Shown here piece by piece: positions 53,811 through 64,000 of a stretch of 64,000 nucleotides of DNA. The translations under genes were made by a program, and so were the position numbers. Numbering within the stretch: the stretch's first letter is position 1; the number at the start of each line of letters is the position of its first letter. The stretch spans positions 3,100,001-3,164,000 of the forward strand of contig OZ345352.1 in the NCBI GenBank assembly GCA_977006965.1, in the 5' to 3' direction. A model generated the notes under the pieces. The model worked only from the letters and a program-made list of their open reading frames with translations. It was not told where the DNA came from and did not search any database. The stretch is from Phymatolithon calcareum (lineage: Eukaryota > Rhodophyta > Florideophyceae > Hapalidiales).

Positions 53811-56530
53811 CTCTTGAGAAGACAAGGAAATCTCAGTTGCAAAGTTAGAAGATTCAAATGCTAGCATAGTAGAGTACGGAGGAGTTTTCCAGAGCGCCGG
53901 CGAATTGAAGACTGTAGTTGAAAGACGCAAAATTGGGTTTTCAATAATATTCAGTTTGTCGCTATTGTCGTCTGACTGATTGCGATTGGTTGCCACAAAA
54001 TGATCAAAGATTTCACCATCCTTTGAGTTCGAATTATCGTGAGATTCATCTACTTAAGCAACGTCCTTCTCGAAATTCGATTCGTCAAATGTGACATCCC
54101 GCGACAAGACCACCGTTCGAGGGCTTGAATCCCAAAACTGATACCCTTTCGAAGCAAACGAGTATCCCAACTTGATCGCTTCACTGGTACGACTGTCGAG
54201 TTTCTTCACTCTCTTTTTCGAAATCACGTACCAACAATTGGCGCCAAACACGCGAAAATGTCCCAAGTCCGGAGTGGAATCCATCCATATGTGATGGGCG
54301 GTCGGAGGAAGTCCCATTGAATTTATTCGATTGCGGACATACACTGCGGTAGCCAACGCTTCAGCCCAGAACTTCTTCTCAATACTTTTTAGCGCACCAA
54401 GTCTAGAAGTGTGCGGTTCATGCGCTCAGCCTCACCATTTGCTGCGGAGTTTAAGCGACAGTGAGCTGGTGATGAATGCCTTGATCGGATAGGTAAGCCT
54501 TGAATTCGTTGGACAGATACTCGCCTCTGCTCTTGGTCCGAATCGCCTTGATTATAGGTACTGGTGAAAGCCTCTCCACGTTAAGATGTTTAAGCTTTTT
54601 TCCCGTGAGATTCTCAGCATATGGAACTTCTGAAAGTACTCAAAGCTCTCCGACTTCTTTCTCATTGTGAACACTGCAGTCCATTTGCAGTGATGATCAA
54701 TGAAAGTGATGAAGTACTGAGATCCTCCTAGAGATGGAATGTCGATAGGACCAAGGACATCGGAAAGAACTAGATCTAGAACTGCTTTAGAGCGAAAATT
54801 AATGGACTTGGGTATAGGAGAACGATGACCCTTTGCCAGCAAGGCAGCCAGCGCATGGATCTCTTATTCCTGGACTGGGAGCATTGGTAACACATTTGAC
54901 CACCCCATGGCTTACCATGTTTGAGATACCAGAACAGTGCACATGACCGAGACGTTCGTGCCAAATCTGTAGATTAGCTAGGCAAGAAAACTTCGACTGG
55001 ACGAAAGTCATTAGACATGTCGAGAGCATACAGATATCTATGTAATATTCCTGTTGCAAAAGTTGCTTCATGCGCTTTGACACAACATCGACCTCTTGAA
55101 TGTTATCCCAGATCCATTTTCGTCCATGTTCCGCACCGAAAGTAGCGAGTAGCCGAAGACCGGGATATGAAGTACATCTTTGAGTTTGGTCTTGGACTTC
55201 TTACCGTTGACATTATTCGGAATAATGGCATCTCCTCTTCCAGACATTTTCGCCTGAGCTCTTGTTCTAATTTTGACAGTTGATCACAGTTTGGTGTACG
55301 AACAGAAGATTGATCGATGGAACGTCATGTGAGATGTGGAGCCCGAATCAATAATCCATGTCTTGGACTTTTCGAGAATGTCGGATCTGCGCACCTTGGC
55401 CATGAGGCATACGAAATCGGAATCAGTCATGACTAGGACAGGCTCTGTTTCGTCGCTCAGGAAAGAAGAAGGCTTAGCCAGTTTCTGATTTCGACGTTTA
55501 TAACCTTCTGGAGCGAGATGAGGGAACTTGGAGCAACACCTGAGAGATGGATACCCTACTCGACCACAATGTTTGCAGTGGTCTCTGAGCTTTGTTCCGT
55601 CAAGTCTTGCAGTAAACAGAGCAGCCGTCTCGGATTTCACGTTTATTGCTTCGATTCGCATGTTCATACGTTGCTCTTCCTGAAGAAGACCACTCTTCAC
55701 AAACTCCAGAGAGAAACATTCGTCTTCGTCCGGAGAGCGCCAAGAGCACTGATGAGACTGTCAAAGCGATTGCGAAGTCCGTTGAACAGAGCAATTGCCA
55801 TTTCTTTGTCATCGATGTCGATACATATTGACTTAAGAGTGGAAGTGAGTTAGAGAATGCGATTGGTGTATGGCATAATTTTCTCTTCCTCTAACATGGT
55901 GGCGGTATAAAACTTGCGGCGAGCAGCCAATTTATTATGAAGAGTGTGGCGCTCGAAGATATTAAGTATTGCTCGCTACATTTCTTTCGCCGTTTTAACA
56001 TCCTGTACATGTTCGAGATGTTGGTCAGAGAGGATAAACCAATAATAGTTTCTGCTTTGATATTATTACAACGCCAGAGATTCAACTTGTCCGAGTTCCG
56101 TGCGGGTGGATCTTCTTCGATGTACTGATCGAGTTCTCGAAACGATAGTACTAACTGAATTTTCTGTTTCCAAGCATGGAAATTGGTCTCATTTTAATTT
56201 CAGAGTTCCTTGCGAGCTGTTCATTGTAGCCGGTGGGTCTTGAAAATCTTTTTGAAGATCCGTTCGGGAGTCCACTGCGAGTCAATACAAGTTCAAATAT
56301 CAAAGCAATCTATCCCGTATAAGAAATTCCTTCGAATCGTAGTGACTTGGAGCTTGATCTGGGGATGGCTTGAAGCCGTATACCTCTTGTGGAGTTTTGG
56401 TACACCTGAACCTGCAGGCAGTAAAACGTACTGCAAGACGATATCTTCCGCAACTAACGCACTTGGCCAAGAATGCCGAGATGTGTAGCTTTAAGAGTAG
56501 CCGGGTCAGCAGAGTCGAGATAAGCACCAA
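53811..56530 (-). pseudogene. Copia gag-protease-integrase region, frameshifted
   Basis: Gag pieces span 56530-55284 with the zinc-knuckle relic at about 55560-55600. The protease active site DSGST is near 55330. GAG-pre-integrase (HERLGH, HCSG, CAGCLAGKG) lies at 54799-55083. The integrase core starts VLSDVLGPIDIPSLGG (54790) with its later part at 54054-54356, and the spacer to RT is at 53811-53996. These sit in at least four frames. It encoded particle protein, polyprotein processing and cDNA integration in the intact ancestor. Confidence 0.8.
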
Positions 56531-56809
56531 GTTTCAAGGAACTGAAGGAACCCCAACCGAGACTCTGTTACTGTAATAGCCTAAGTGCTGCGGTAAGAGA
56601 GGCTCTTTGGGGGAGGGGGCATCTGGGCGCGTAGAGTCCACAAAGGAGCCGTCCCCCTTCCTCGAAACAAGGGACGCGCGGAAGACGAAGAAGACGAAAA
56701 AACCCGGAAGAATACGAAGACGGAGGATGAAGATGACGTAGAAGATCGGCGGCGAAGAAGACGGTGGAAATGATGACGAAGACGAATCGCGGTGGCGGTT
56801 AAGCGCTGA

Positions 56810-56821
56810 CTGGGCCCATAA
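56810..56821 (-). promoter_or_regulatory. Primer-binding site, half-tRNA(iMet) type
   Basis: The minus strand reads TTATGGGCCCAG directly after the 5' LTR. It is complementary to the anticodon-stem region of initiator tRNA-Met (CUGGGCCCAUAA), the primer used by Drosophila copia-like elements, rather than to the tRNA 3' end. Confidence 0.7.
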
Positions 56822-56826
56822 TCTAT

Positions 56827-57130
56827 TGTTAGAGGTTATGGGGAAGGAAGGTATGGTTGCAATTGGAGAGATTCAGTTGGTAGGGTTCCTTAGTTTATTG
56901 ACTTGGCGCACATCCGATCCTGTCTATATAGGCCCAGGATTCGGCTTGGCTCGAATTTGGTCGGAAACTAAGTATGAGCTCTTCCTTGTCGACGACGAAG
57001 ACCCATTAATCCTGAACAAATGTATCATAAACTTATTATATCATTATCACACGTGCAGACGTGTGCCGAGATAACGCATTGACAAGGAAGTATACAGCGA
57101 CTAGAGCACCAAGCTTAAATAATTTCAACA
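56827..57130 (-). repeat. 5' LTR of the Copia element
   Basis: 304 bp, begins TGTTGAAATTATTTAAGC and ends CCTCTAACA on the minus strand. Contains the near-palindrome CACACGTGCAGACGTGTG at about 57047-57064. Confidence 0.7.
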
Positions 57131-59610
57131 GGCACAATATGTTGTCAAATTGTTCCCAGCCGATCTAGTTTTTTTATGCAGCGGACTAAAGTTATTTGAT
57201 ATGCAGATTGAATTCAAGGTTGGAAGGTTTATGCGGAAACCAGAATTTTTTGCGGGCAAGAGCGACTTCGTTTCAAACATTCGTCTTCTTCAAGTTCATA
57301 TAAGAGACTGCGAAATTGTGCTTACTGTCGAGCAAAGCTATTGCTTTTCGCTGCTGGACCAGCCAAGGTAGAAACTAATTCTTGCGTTGAGCTGCACAAT
57401 TGCATAAGGAGCTCTTGAGCAGTAATTTAAGGCTGCACTATAGAGAAGGGATGTTCCGATGTTCTCTGCGAGTTGTAGACACGCAATGTTGCAAGAGTAT
57501 AATGAGCAACACTTACTTTCAGTGATTAAATAACGACCACTTGCGATTATTAGTTTAGTGTCGGTTAGTGCTCCTCCCTTTTTATAGTGTGCGCATTTTC
57601 ATGCCCCTGCTCTATTTAAGCAGCGATCCTGATCGCATCTTAGATTGGCGCATCTCTTCATCACATGGAAAGAGATCACCCCATTTCAAGATAAACTTAA
57701 CCTTTTCTTTTCACACCCAGTGATTACAGAGTTGGACTGCGATATTCCGACGCTTTATACTAAAGCTACCAACATTTACTGAATAGAAAGTCGAAAATCT
57801 GTTTCATGCCCTTTTTGGCCACCGAGGTGGCATGGTGCTTTTTGTTTAGTGAACCCTGCCACAAAACCCAAATGAACTGCAGTTTCGGGGATTTTGATTT
57901 CGATCGTTTTACATTTTGTAAATATAAAAATCTACACAATGATAACTGAAGCCCTATTCTATAGGAGAGGATCATCTTCTAGTTTGAATGGTAATTTAGT
58001 TTTTGATTCACACAGTCCGTGCGTTGGTAACTTTTAAATAAAAATCTACCTTTCTTCTTCTTTACGCAGACTCATGATTAAAACTTGGCACGTGGCATTC
58101 GTCCTTTTCCTGTTGACAATTTCTCTCTCAACTTTGCGAAAGAGATGCCATACGTTTTGCAACCTGGTTTCTTCTCCCTAGCGGGACTGCTGCACTGGTG
58201 CCAGCTCTTTCAAGGGCATGTAGTGTCTCTGCGAATTGAAAAAGCCTTGAATATACTTCAATCGTGTATACCGAGGAGAAATTTATATTCTACCTGAGCA
58301 GGTACTGACACACTTTTCTGTCGTTACGAGACGAGGACCAGCCATGAAGCCCAACAGAGATTGCGAAATTGAGAAATGGTAACCAATAGAAGTGCTCGAC
58401 CTCGGCAGACAGTTTGAAAAAAGGAGCTGAGCTCCTCTGCATGAGAACTAGCATTGCAAGATTATAGAAAGTTAAGTTGGCAACAGCAGCAGGTCAGGAC
58501 CTTATGCGCTGTGTTATTCCATGAAGAAGCTACACAAGTGGACTTTTAGGTATATGCTTCAGATTTTACATGCTGATATTCGTGTCTGCTGACTTCCAAA
58601 AAGTGTACTTGGGGGTCTTTCCTTTGCATTCTCAGAAGCAGGTGGTCACTGTTTTGCGTTAGACTTTGAATCTGATGCATAGATTTCAGTTTCTGATGTA
58701 GCAGCAAAAATCTATCTTAAACGACAAATTTCGAAAGCTTCCGCAAATGAGTCACTTTGTTTTCCATAGTACATGGAGAGCTACATACCCCACTTCTGGA
58801 AGAATACCCCACTTCTGTATATTCCCAGAGCTCATATTCACGTACCGCAAAATATGAAATCAGTGTCAAGCTGATGGCGTACACTCGTGCGCTAGAAACT
58901 TGCAAAGAACGAAAGTCTGTATTTAAACCAGATACTACCCCTACGTAAAGCTGAGTTCAATTGAGGACCTATTTCTCCGTTTAATACCATTTCAGCGTAC
59001 AGGAGAGGAACTTGAAAGAGCGCGAACCAAGACGTCATAGTAGCCAGGGTTTCTTCATATGTCGTCATCCGGGATCCCGTAGGTGTTATACTTGACGAGC
59101 TCATTTCAAAACCGACTCTACTCTAGAGTCATGACTAAAACTTTTTCATCGAGCTTCAATCCGAATATTTCGAAGGATGTCAATGGTACTTCAGGTGAAG
59201 AACTTCGGAGTGTCAGAAGAGTATCATGCGCAAGATACATAGCAAGTAGCAAAGATTAATTGTTGTTCACTTACTGTGAGCCGCAATTTGTATAATTCCA
59301 TTTAAGACTTCCCGTGACAAGCCCTCATATGGAGCAATATCTCGCGCAATATGCACCGCGATGCGGAGCCCTAGAGAAATGAAAATCTATAAAGTTTCAA
59401 CACTTTCAGCCATTGAGCCATAAATCCAGCACTAAAGATCCCGTTTCATGATTCTCAGATCTCAGCTCGATCTTCACTTGCCATGTTATGTGGCACCGAT
59501 GCTTCGATACCGATGAATCTCACCATCCTTAATGGCACAGTTGAAAAGTTCGATAATCTATTTTTTAAAACCTAGGAAACCTTCTTTATGCGCAGTAGGA
59601 TAACTCGCTT
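57131..59610. other. Gene-poor stretch; short Y relic at 58013-58068
   Basis: No supported gene. At 58013-58068 the sequence GTGCGTTGGTAACTTTTAAA, then TAAAAATCTAC and TTCTTCTTC, is the 3' end of the Y SINE-like family in plus orientation, 5'-truncated. Confidence 0.5.
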
Positions 59611-59618
59611 CAGTGGAA

Positions 59619-59627
59619 TATAAAAAG
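59619..59627 (+). promoter_or_regulatory. TATA box of beta-helix gene B
   Basis: TATAAAAAG, about 65 bp before the first downstream ATG at 59691. Confidence 0.65.
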
Positions 59628-59690
59628 ATCCAAGCACTGTCCTCAATTGTGATTTCAATCCTACTGCATACTCACCAACATTTTCAGACC

Positions 59691-60860
59691 ATGCATTCGT
59701 CCCCAACTAAAATGATGTCCAACTGGTTTTTCCTCGCATCTCTCAGCGTGCTCGCGACCTGCACATTTGCACAAGTCGTGTGCAACGGAAACCTTGTTTC
59801 TCCGAATCCTATTACATCAGACGTCATCGTATCAGGCGGGTCGTGCACTGTTCAAGGCATAACTATCACAGGTTCTGTGGAGGTCTCCAGCAGTGGTACT
59901 CTGACCACGCAGGGTAACACGGTTATTCAAGGAAGTGTAATAGCGACAGGAAGTGGAAACGTCGTCATCGGTGGCTCAACAAGCGTATCTGGTGATGTCT
60001 CATTCAGCGATACGAGTTCCAAGCTCACCCTGGCTACCAATGCCATGGTTACAAGTGTTTCTGTGTCAAATGGCGCTACTTTCCTGGGTCAGGGAACAAC
60101 GGGTACACTCAGCGCTTTGAACTCTGGAAATATTGAGCTGCAAGGCGGTACCGTTAACGGCGGAGGAATTACAGTTGAAGGTGGTAGCGGATCTCTGACG
60201 CTTTGCAATGCCACCATTTCAGGCGGCATTGGTTTCATCGAAGTCTCCGGTGATCTCGAATCCGTCGCTGGAGCCGGATGTGCTGCGAATAACATAACCG
60301 GCGGAGTAAAAGTCGAGAAGGGGAATGGAAACACCCAGATAATCGGAGCAGCGCTCACAGCTGGTGACCTAGAAGTTGTGGAACAGACTGGCGATATTAT
60401 TGTACAGAATGCTACGCTGAGCGACGTGAGTATCAACAAGGTTGTTGGAAATTTGATGCTGCAGAACATAGAAACGGATAGCGATGTATCCGTATCGGAT
60501 AATGATGGCACGGTGAATCTCAGCGACTCGAATATCATGGGCGACTTTTCTATCACAGATACACAAGGGTCCGTCAATGTGGAGGACAATGACTTCAACT
60601 TGGAGAGTATTCTCATTTCCGGCAGCACAGGGCTCGTGACGGTCACAGGTAATACCGATATCACAGTCAATGTCGGAGAAAACTCTGGTGTCATCTTCTC
60701 GAATAATAATGGCCAAGTAGCAGATATCAGCAAAAACACGGAGAGCACGGAGATCAACAAAAATGTCCTTACTTCGCTTTCCTGTACAGATAATACCCCG
60801 GCTCCGTCAGGCATGGGAAACACTGTCGGAACAGCCACTGGACAGTGCACTGGGTTCTAG
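59691..60860 (+). CDS. Secreted beta-helix-like repeat protein B
   Basis: An intact intronless gene, about 389 residues from the first ATG after the TATA box (59691); ATGs at 59712 and 59715 would give the same mature protein. Signal peptide MMSNWFFLASLSVLATCTFA, cleaved before QVVC. The mature part aligns gap-free with protein A. It shows the same short strand-turn alternation (SGGSCTVQGITITGSVEV), conserved Cys positions and C-terminal NTPAPSG/ATGQC. The composition is acidic and poor in Lys and Arg compared with A. Likely an extracellular structural protein; no enzyme motif seen. The pair is separated by 48 kb and oppositely oriented, with flanks that show no similarity, so the duplication is not recent. 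Confidence 0.92.
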   Translation: MHSSPTKMMSNWFFLASLSVLATCTFAQVVCNGNLVSPNPITSDVIVSGGSCTVQGITITGSVEVSSSGTLTTQGNTVIQGSVIATGSGNVVIGGSTSVSGDVSFSDTSSKLTLATNAMVTSVSVSNGATFLGQGTTGTLSALNSGNIELQGGTVNGGGITVEGGSGSLTLCNATISGGIGFIEVSGDLESVAGAGCAANNITGGVKVEKGNGNTQIIGAALTAGDLEVVEQTGDIIVQNATLSDVSINKVVGNLMLQNIETDSDVSVSDNDGTVNLSDSNIMGDFSITDTQGSVNVEDNDFNLESILISGSTGLVTVTGNTDITVNVGENSGVIFSNNNGQVADISKNTESTEINKNVLTSLSCTDNTPAPSGMGNTVGTATGQCTGF

Positions 60861-62081
60861 AGAAATTTAATTACTGTAGAGGTGCCGCATGCAGAGATAG
60901 CATAGATTGCTCCATTGCTTGGACAAGAAAGGCACATCACCACAACAATGTAGTGTAGTGGAATGCAGTGAGTACAAAATTTAAAGCGCATATGGCAAGA
61001 AATAAACAACGTGCAATCTGAATGAAAACTCTGTAGTCTTCGCACTCACGTATCTCGATTTTGTTTTCGGCAAGGCGAAGATGACGTTTTACCGCCGCAC
61101 TTCTCCAGCTACATTGGATCATAAGAGTCATCTTGTTTTCAATTCTGAAGGTTGTAGATTGGAAGTTAGCCAGTACCGTGTCCCACGCCTTCCTCAACAT
61201 TTTTCTGTTCAAGCAAAGCTTCTGAAAGCAATTGTGACGAGAGCATGCCGTTTCTAGTATTATGTGTTGGCTGAAGTTTGCACGCACAACCACTACTTAC
61301 AACACCAAAATTCTCTCGAGGTCCTCATTCCAACTTCAGATTTAGTACTTTAGCCTGTTCAGTTTTTCCTTCCAACCGAAAGGGGGAAAACAGATCATTA
61401 ACCACGAACACGCACCTTAATAAACAGGACATCAAATTTTGTTTCCACCCTACTTCACTTGGTGATCTATCCAAGAAAGCAACCTCAGATGGCTCTCTTC
61501 GCCACGATCGCGTCGATATCTTCCGTGCGTTCCCGGCGTAGCATCTTCCTGTCGTATTCATTTAATTTCTCGGCGGTGTACCCCGACATCTCAAGTCATC
61601 CATTTCGTTTTGCCCACATTGTCGGCATTCATGACGAATTTCATCATTTTCCAGTACTCCATTCGTTTCTATGGGCAGTTCTGGTGGGTATTATGAATTA
61701 CGTTTTAGAGCCTTGAGTCTCATTGCTCTAAGAGCCTCAATCGTGCTGCAAGCATAACTGTTTCCATCAGTTTTTCCATAAAAATGTTTGAGAGTTTTCA
61801 AACACATTTTCTCACCCTTGTGTGTTCATAAAGTGTGGAAGCTGTTTCATTTTCGTGACGTCTTTAAAATCTCAGTTGTCGTCTCCTGTGCTTCTGCTGA
61901 TTGGAATACACATGTCGTGCATGTGGCTACAAGAAAAGAGGTGGCTTGCAGTGCGTGTATAGCATGCTTTGAAAGATTCTGTTCCCATTTTGAACGATGG
62001 GCAACATTATAAACCGTTAGAATCGTAAGATATGATATTAAATATGTCTTTTTCCGGCTTACAGTTCACGTGCCCCTGCAA
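60861..62081. other. 3' flank of gene B, then no gene
   Basis: AATAAA at 61001-61006 is a suitable poly(A) signal for gene B. The remainder has short frames only. Confidence 0.5.
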
Positions 62082-62094
62082 CGCCAGGCTGACT

Positions 62095-62670
62095 TTTTTT
62101 TTGAATTTTGAATTTATTAAACGCCCTCAGAAACACTCATAAGACTGTAAGGGAGATGCGTTTCAGATGCCACTACCTTGGTAGCTCCGTTAAAGCCCAC
62201 AAAAGCTCGTTGCTATCGTCGTAGCCCTAGCTGCAAAAACCCTCCTCCAGAGAAGGTGGAGGGAAAAGCTTAGAGTCCACTTGTCCTGTTCGTAGGAATC
62301 TCAGCGTCGCCGTTCTATTTTGTCTTGGTCTATTCCATGTCGTCATAAAAGACGATTGTGAGGAATAGTACTTTGTCAAGTGCCTTTTCAGTCTCACTAG
62401 TCTCCTCTTCTGTTAGTCGATATCTTTGAAGGTACACTTCGAGCTTGTTCATGAGAGTTGGTACGATTTCACCGAATTTGACTTCCAGAAGTGTGGTACT
62501 CAATGGGGGAAAACGTCCGAATGCCCATTTAATCGCCAATTGGCGGTGACGTGCTTTCGGTAGTCTGATTATGGCGGGAGTAGACCCGGGAATATCATAA
62601 GGAATATTCCTCTTTCTGCTCGCCTCCAAGCCTTCTCCTTCATCTTTAAAGAGCAGGTCCCTCAACGATG
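62095..62670 (-). mobile_element. LINE-B, 5'-truncated copy (576 bp)
   Basis: TSD CGCCAGGCTGACT at 62082-62094 and 62671-62683. Minus frame 62665-62330 encodes the last ~110 residues of the LINE-B ORF (KRNIPYDIPGSTPAIIRLP, TIVFYDDME), then the 3' UTR and a T run at 62094-62102. About 80% similar by eye to the 38548-40830 copy. Confidence 0.93.
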
Positions 62671-62683
62671 CGCCAGGCTGACT

Positions 62684-64000
62684 GTCAGACAGAGGGAACT
62701 TCGCGAGAATACAGATTTTGCGTCCGCCTTACCAGTCTGGAAAAGTCCATAGTTTCAGTCCTAAACATTTTGACTGGTAATAAGGAAGCAGCATTAGGTC
62801 ATAGTGACTGCACTGTGCATCTACGGGACATTTTTTCTCGGAACGATTTCTAGTTTTCGAGTGTGGAATTGCTTTTCAACTAAACTTTTCGTTCTGGACT
62901 TGCCAAAAGCTCTTGTGGAATGGGTATTCAAGCTTTTGCTCAAAAGCGTCTGAAAATATTTGGAGCGAAAGTTTGCAAATCGACGCTGCACTTGGTATCA
63001 GCCAGTCCAACCTATGTCGCGTCCTCCTAACCAGTCCACAAAGCAGTGACTGGAAATGAGGATCTTTTTGACTGGCCCTATGCCGCGATCTTTATGAATT
63101 CTCAAGACGGCCCCTCTGACAAGATCTTGACGTCACAAGGGTCAGAGAAGAAGACGAAGAAGAAATCTGGATTTTTATATACGATTTACGTATGCGTTTG
63201 CAGACGCATGGGGAAACTTTGCCAGTGCCATGGGTCTGGGAAGAGCTGGAGAGAAAATAGAGCAGAAGAGACTTGATAAGAGGAATAATCTGTAGGTGTC
63301 GGCGTCGTCCTCCCGTGGCAATCTTGGGAGCGTCGACTTTGAGACAAACGCACAAAAGCGGTAAAGTGGACATTGAGTGCGGTTGACGCCGAACTAGCGT
63401 TCACAACGAAACGTTTGTCGCCAAGGAGGGAAGGAAGCCCGCGAACTCCACGTGGTCGCAGGGACTCGGAGGCGGATGTGATCGTGCGGCATCCAAGCAG
63501 TCGTAGAAGGTTGCCATTAAGCAAAATGTGTGCTTGGATGTAAATTTCGTAGGAAAGACGAAAGTGGCCTGTTTAGTTAAGTGCTACTTCACTGCATCTG
63601 ACCAATCCCAGAGTCAATCTTTGGCGACGTCCCGGACCTCGACGTGCAAGCAGTAGTCAAATTCGCAGCGAATAGATTAGAATGGAAGAAGCTTGGGCCC
63701 TCAAAGTGCATACAAGGGGAATATGCAAAATGAATGAATGGATGTAAAAACGTGCCTGGCTTCTCCCAGGGGTAGGTATGAGCAGTACAACATTCCTATC
63801 AGATGGAGAAGAAGAGGTCGTTTAGATTCCCTGGCACCTCGGGATCATCGCAAGTCGCAGTTGAATCCTCTAACAATGGAGGAAGCTCTAGCCGAGACAA
63901 TAAGGTGGCACTGAGGGACAGAAGGTAAATTAGATGAAGAGAACATGGATGAATTGGCGGCTACGATTATGTGGATACACCGCTCGCACATGAATTGTTC
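62684..64000. other. No gene supported; Y-family relic at ~63143-63340
   Basis: At 63143 GAAGACGAAGAAGAAATCTGG and the following GCGTTTGCAGACGCATGGGG and GCCATGGG match the Y SINE-like family on the minus strand, diverged. No TSD found. The rest up to the right edge has only short frames. Confidence 0.45.

Larger units (their letters stand above)
52169..57130 (-). mobile_element. Copia-type LTR retrotransposon, decayed, ~4.9 kb
   Basis: The element reads right to left from the 5' LTR (56827-57130). Segments: Gag with EFVKSGLLQEEQRMNMR-like text and a zinc-knuckle relic CKHCGRVGYPSLRC (55284-55853); protease WIIDSGSTSHMT (near 55335); pre-integrase IWHERLGHVH and CAGCLAGKG (54799-55083); integrase core (54054-54842); RT and RNase H (52266-53648). 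The order protease-integrase-RT is diagnostic of Copia. Several frameshifts and stops make it non-functional as it stands. Confidence 0.9.

Overview
The window is nuclear DNA from a eukaryote. The few intact genes are intronless and carry TATA boxes and AATAAA signals. Most of the rest is transposable-element wreckage. A red alga is my best guess: it fits compact genes among nested retroelements and a Copia element with a half-tRNA(iMet)-type primer site. That assignment is inference and weak.

Layout. 0-6.4 kb: the 3' end of an unknown gene, a short 5'-truncated LINE, a probable solo LTR and a Copia fragment. 6.76-9.67 kb: a decayed Fanzor gene, the eukaryotic relative of TnpB and an RNA-guided DNA nuclease. 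RuvC-I, RuvC-II, the zinc-finger region and RuvC-III are readable, but there are frameshifts and two key residues are changed. 10.2-11.4 kb (minus) and 59.7-60.9 kb (plus): two intact paralogous secreted beta-helix-like proteins. 16.1-17.6 kb: an intact F-box/LRR-like gene.

17.7-33.7 kb is one nest of insertions, resolved here by target-site duplications (TSDs). A 5'-truncated LINE (LINE-A2) landed 53 bp after the stop codon of the F-box gene. A second LINE of the same family (LINE-A1) inserted into it. A 7.2-kb element with terminal inverted repeats, inverted arrays of ~30-bp repeats and a 14-bp TSD inserted into LINE-A1. Into that 7.2-kb element came MITEs of three families, a CACTA-like element and two LINE fragments. 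LINE-A2 also received a ~780-bp retroposon ('X', (GAA)n tail), a LINE-B tail and a SINE-like element ('Y', (TTC)n tail).

33.7-41.1 kb: another X copy split by a LINE-C copy, then LINE-A fragments split by LINE-B. 41.7-46.3 kb: a piggyBac element (TTAA, terminal inverted repeats) whose transposase has lost its catalytic core. A young LTR retrotransposon sits inside it (perfect 5-bp TSD, LTRs differing at two sites) and encodes only a Gag remnant and a chromodomain-type integrase. 46.5-47.4 kb: a non-autonomous TTAA element. 52.2-57.1 kb: a decayed Copia element. 62.1-62.7 kb: one more LINE-B fragment.

The likely functional host genes are the two beta-helix proteins and the F-box/LRR protein, plus perhaps the partial gene at the left edge. 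The most notable systems are the Fanzor relic, the unclassified 7.2-kb element and the integrase-only LTR element.
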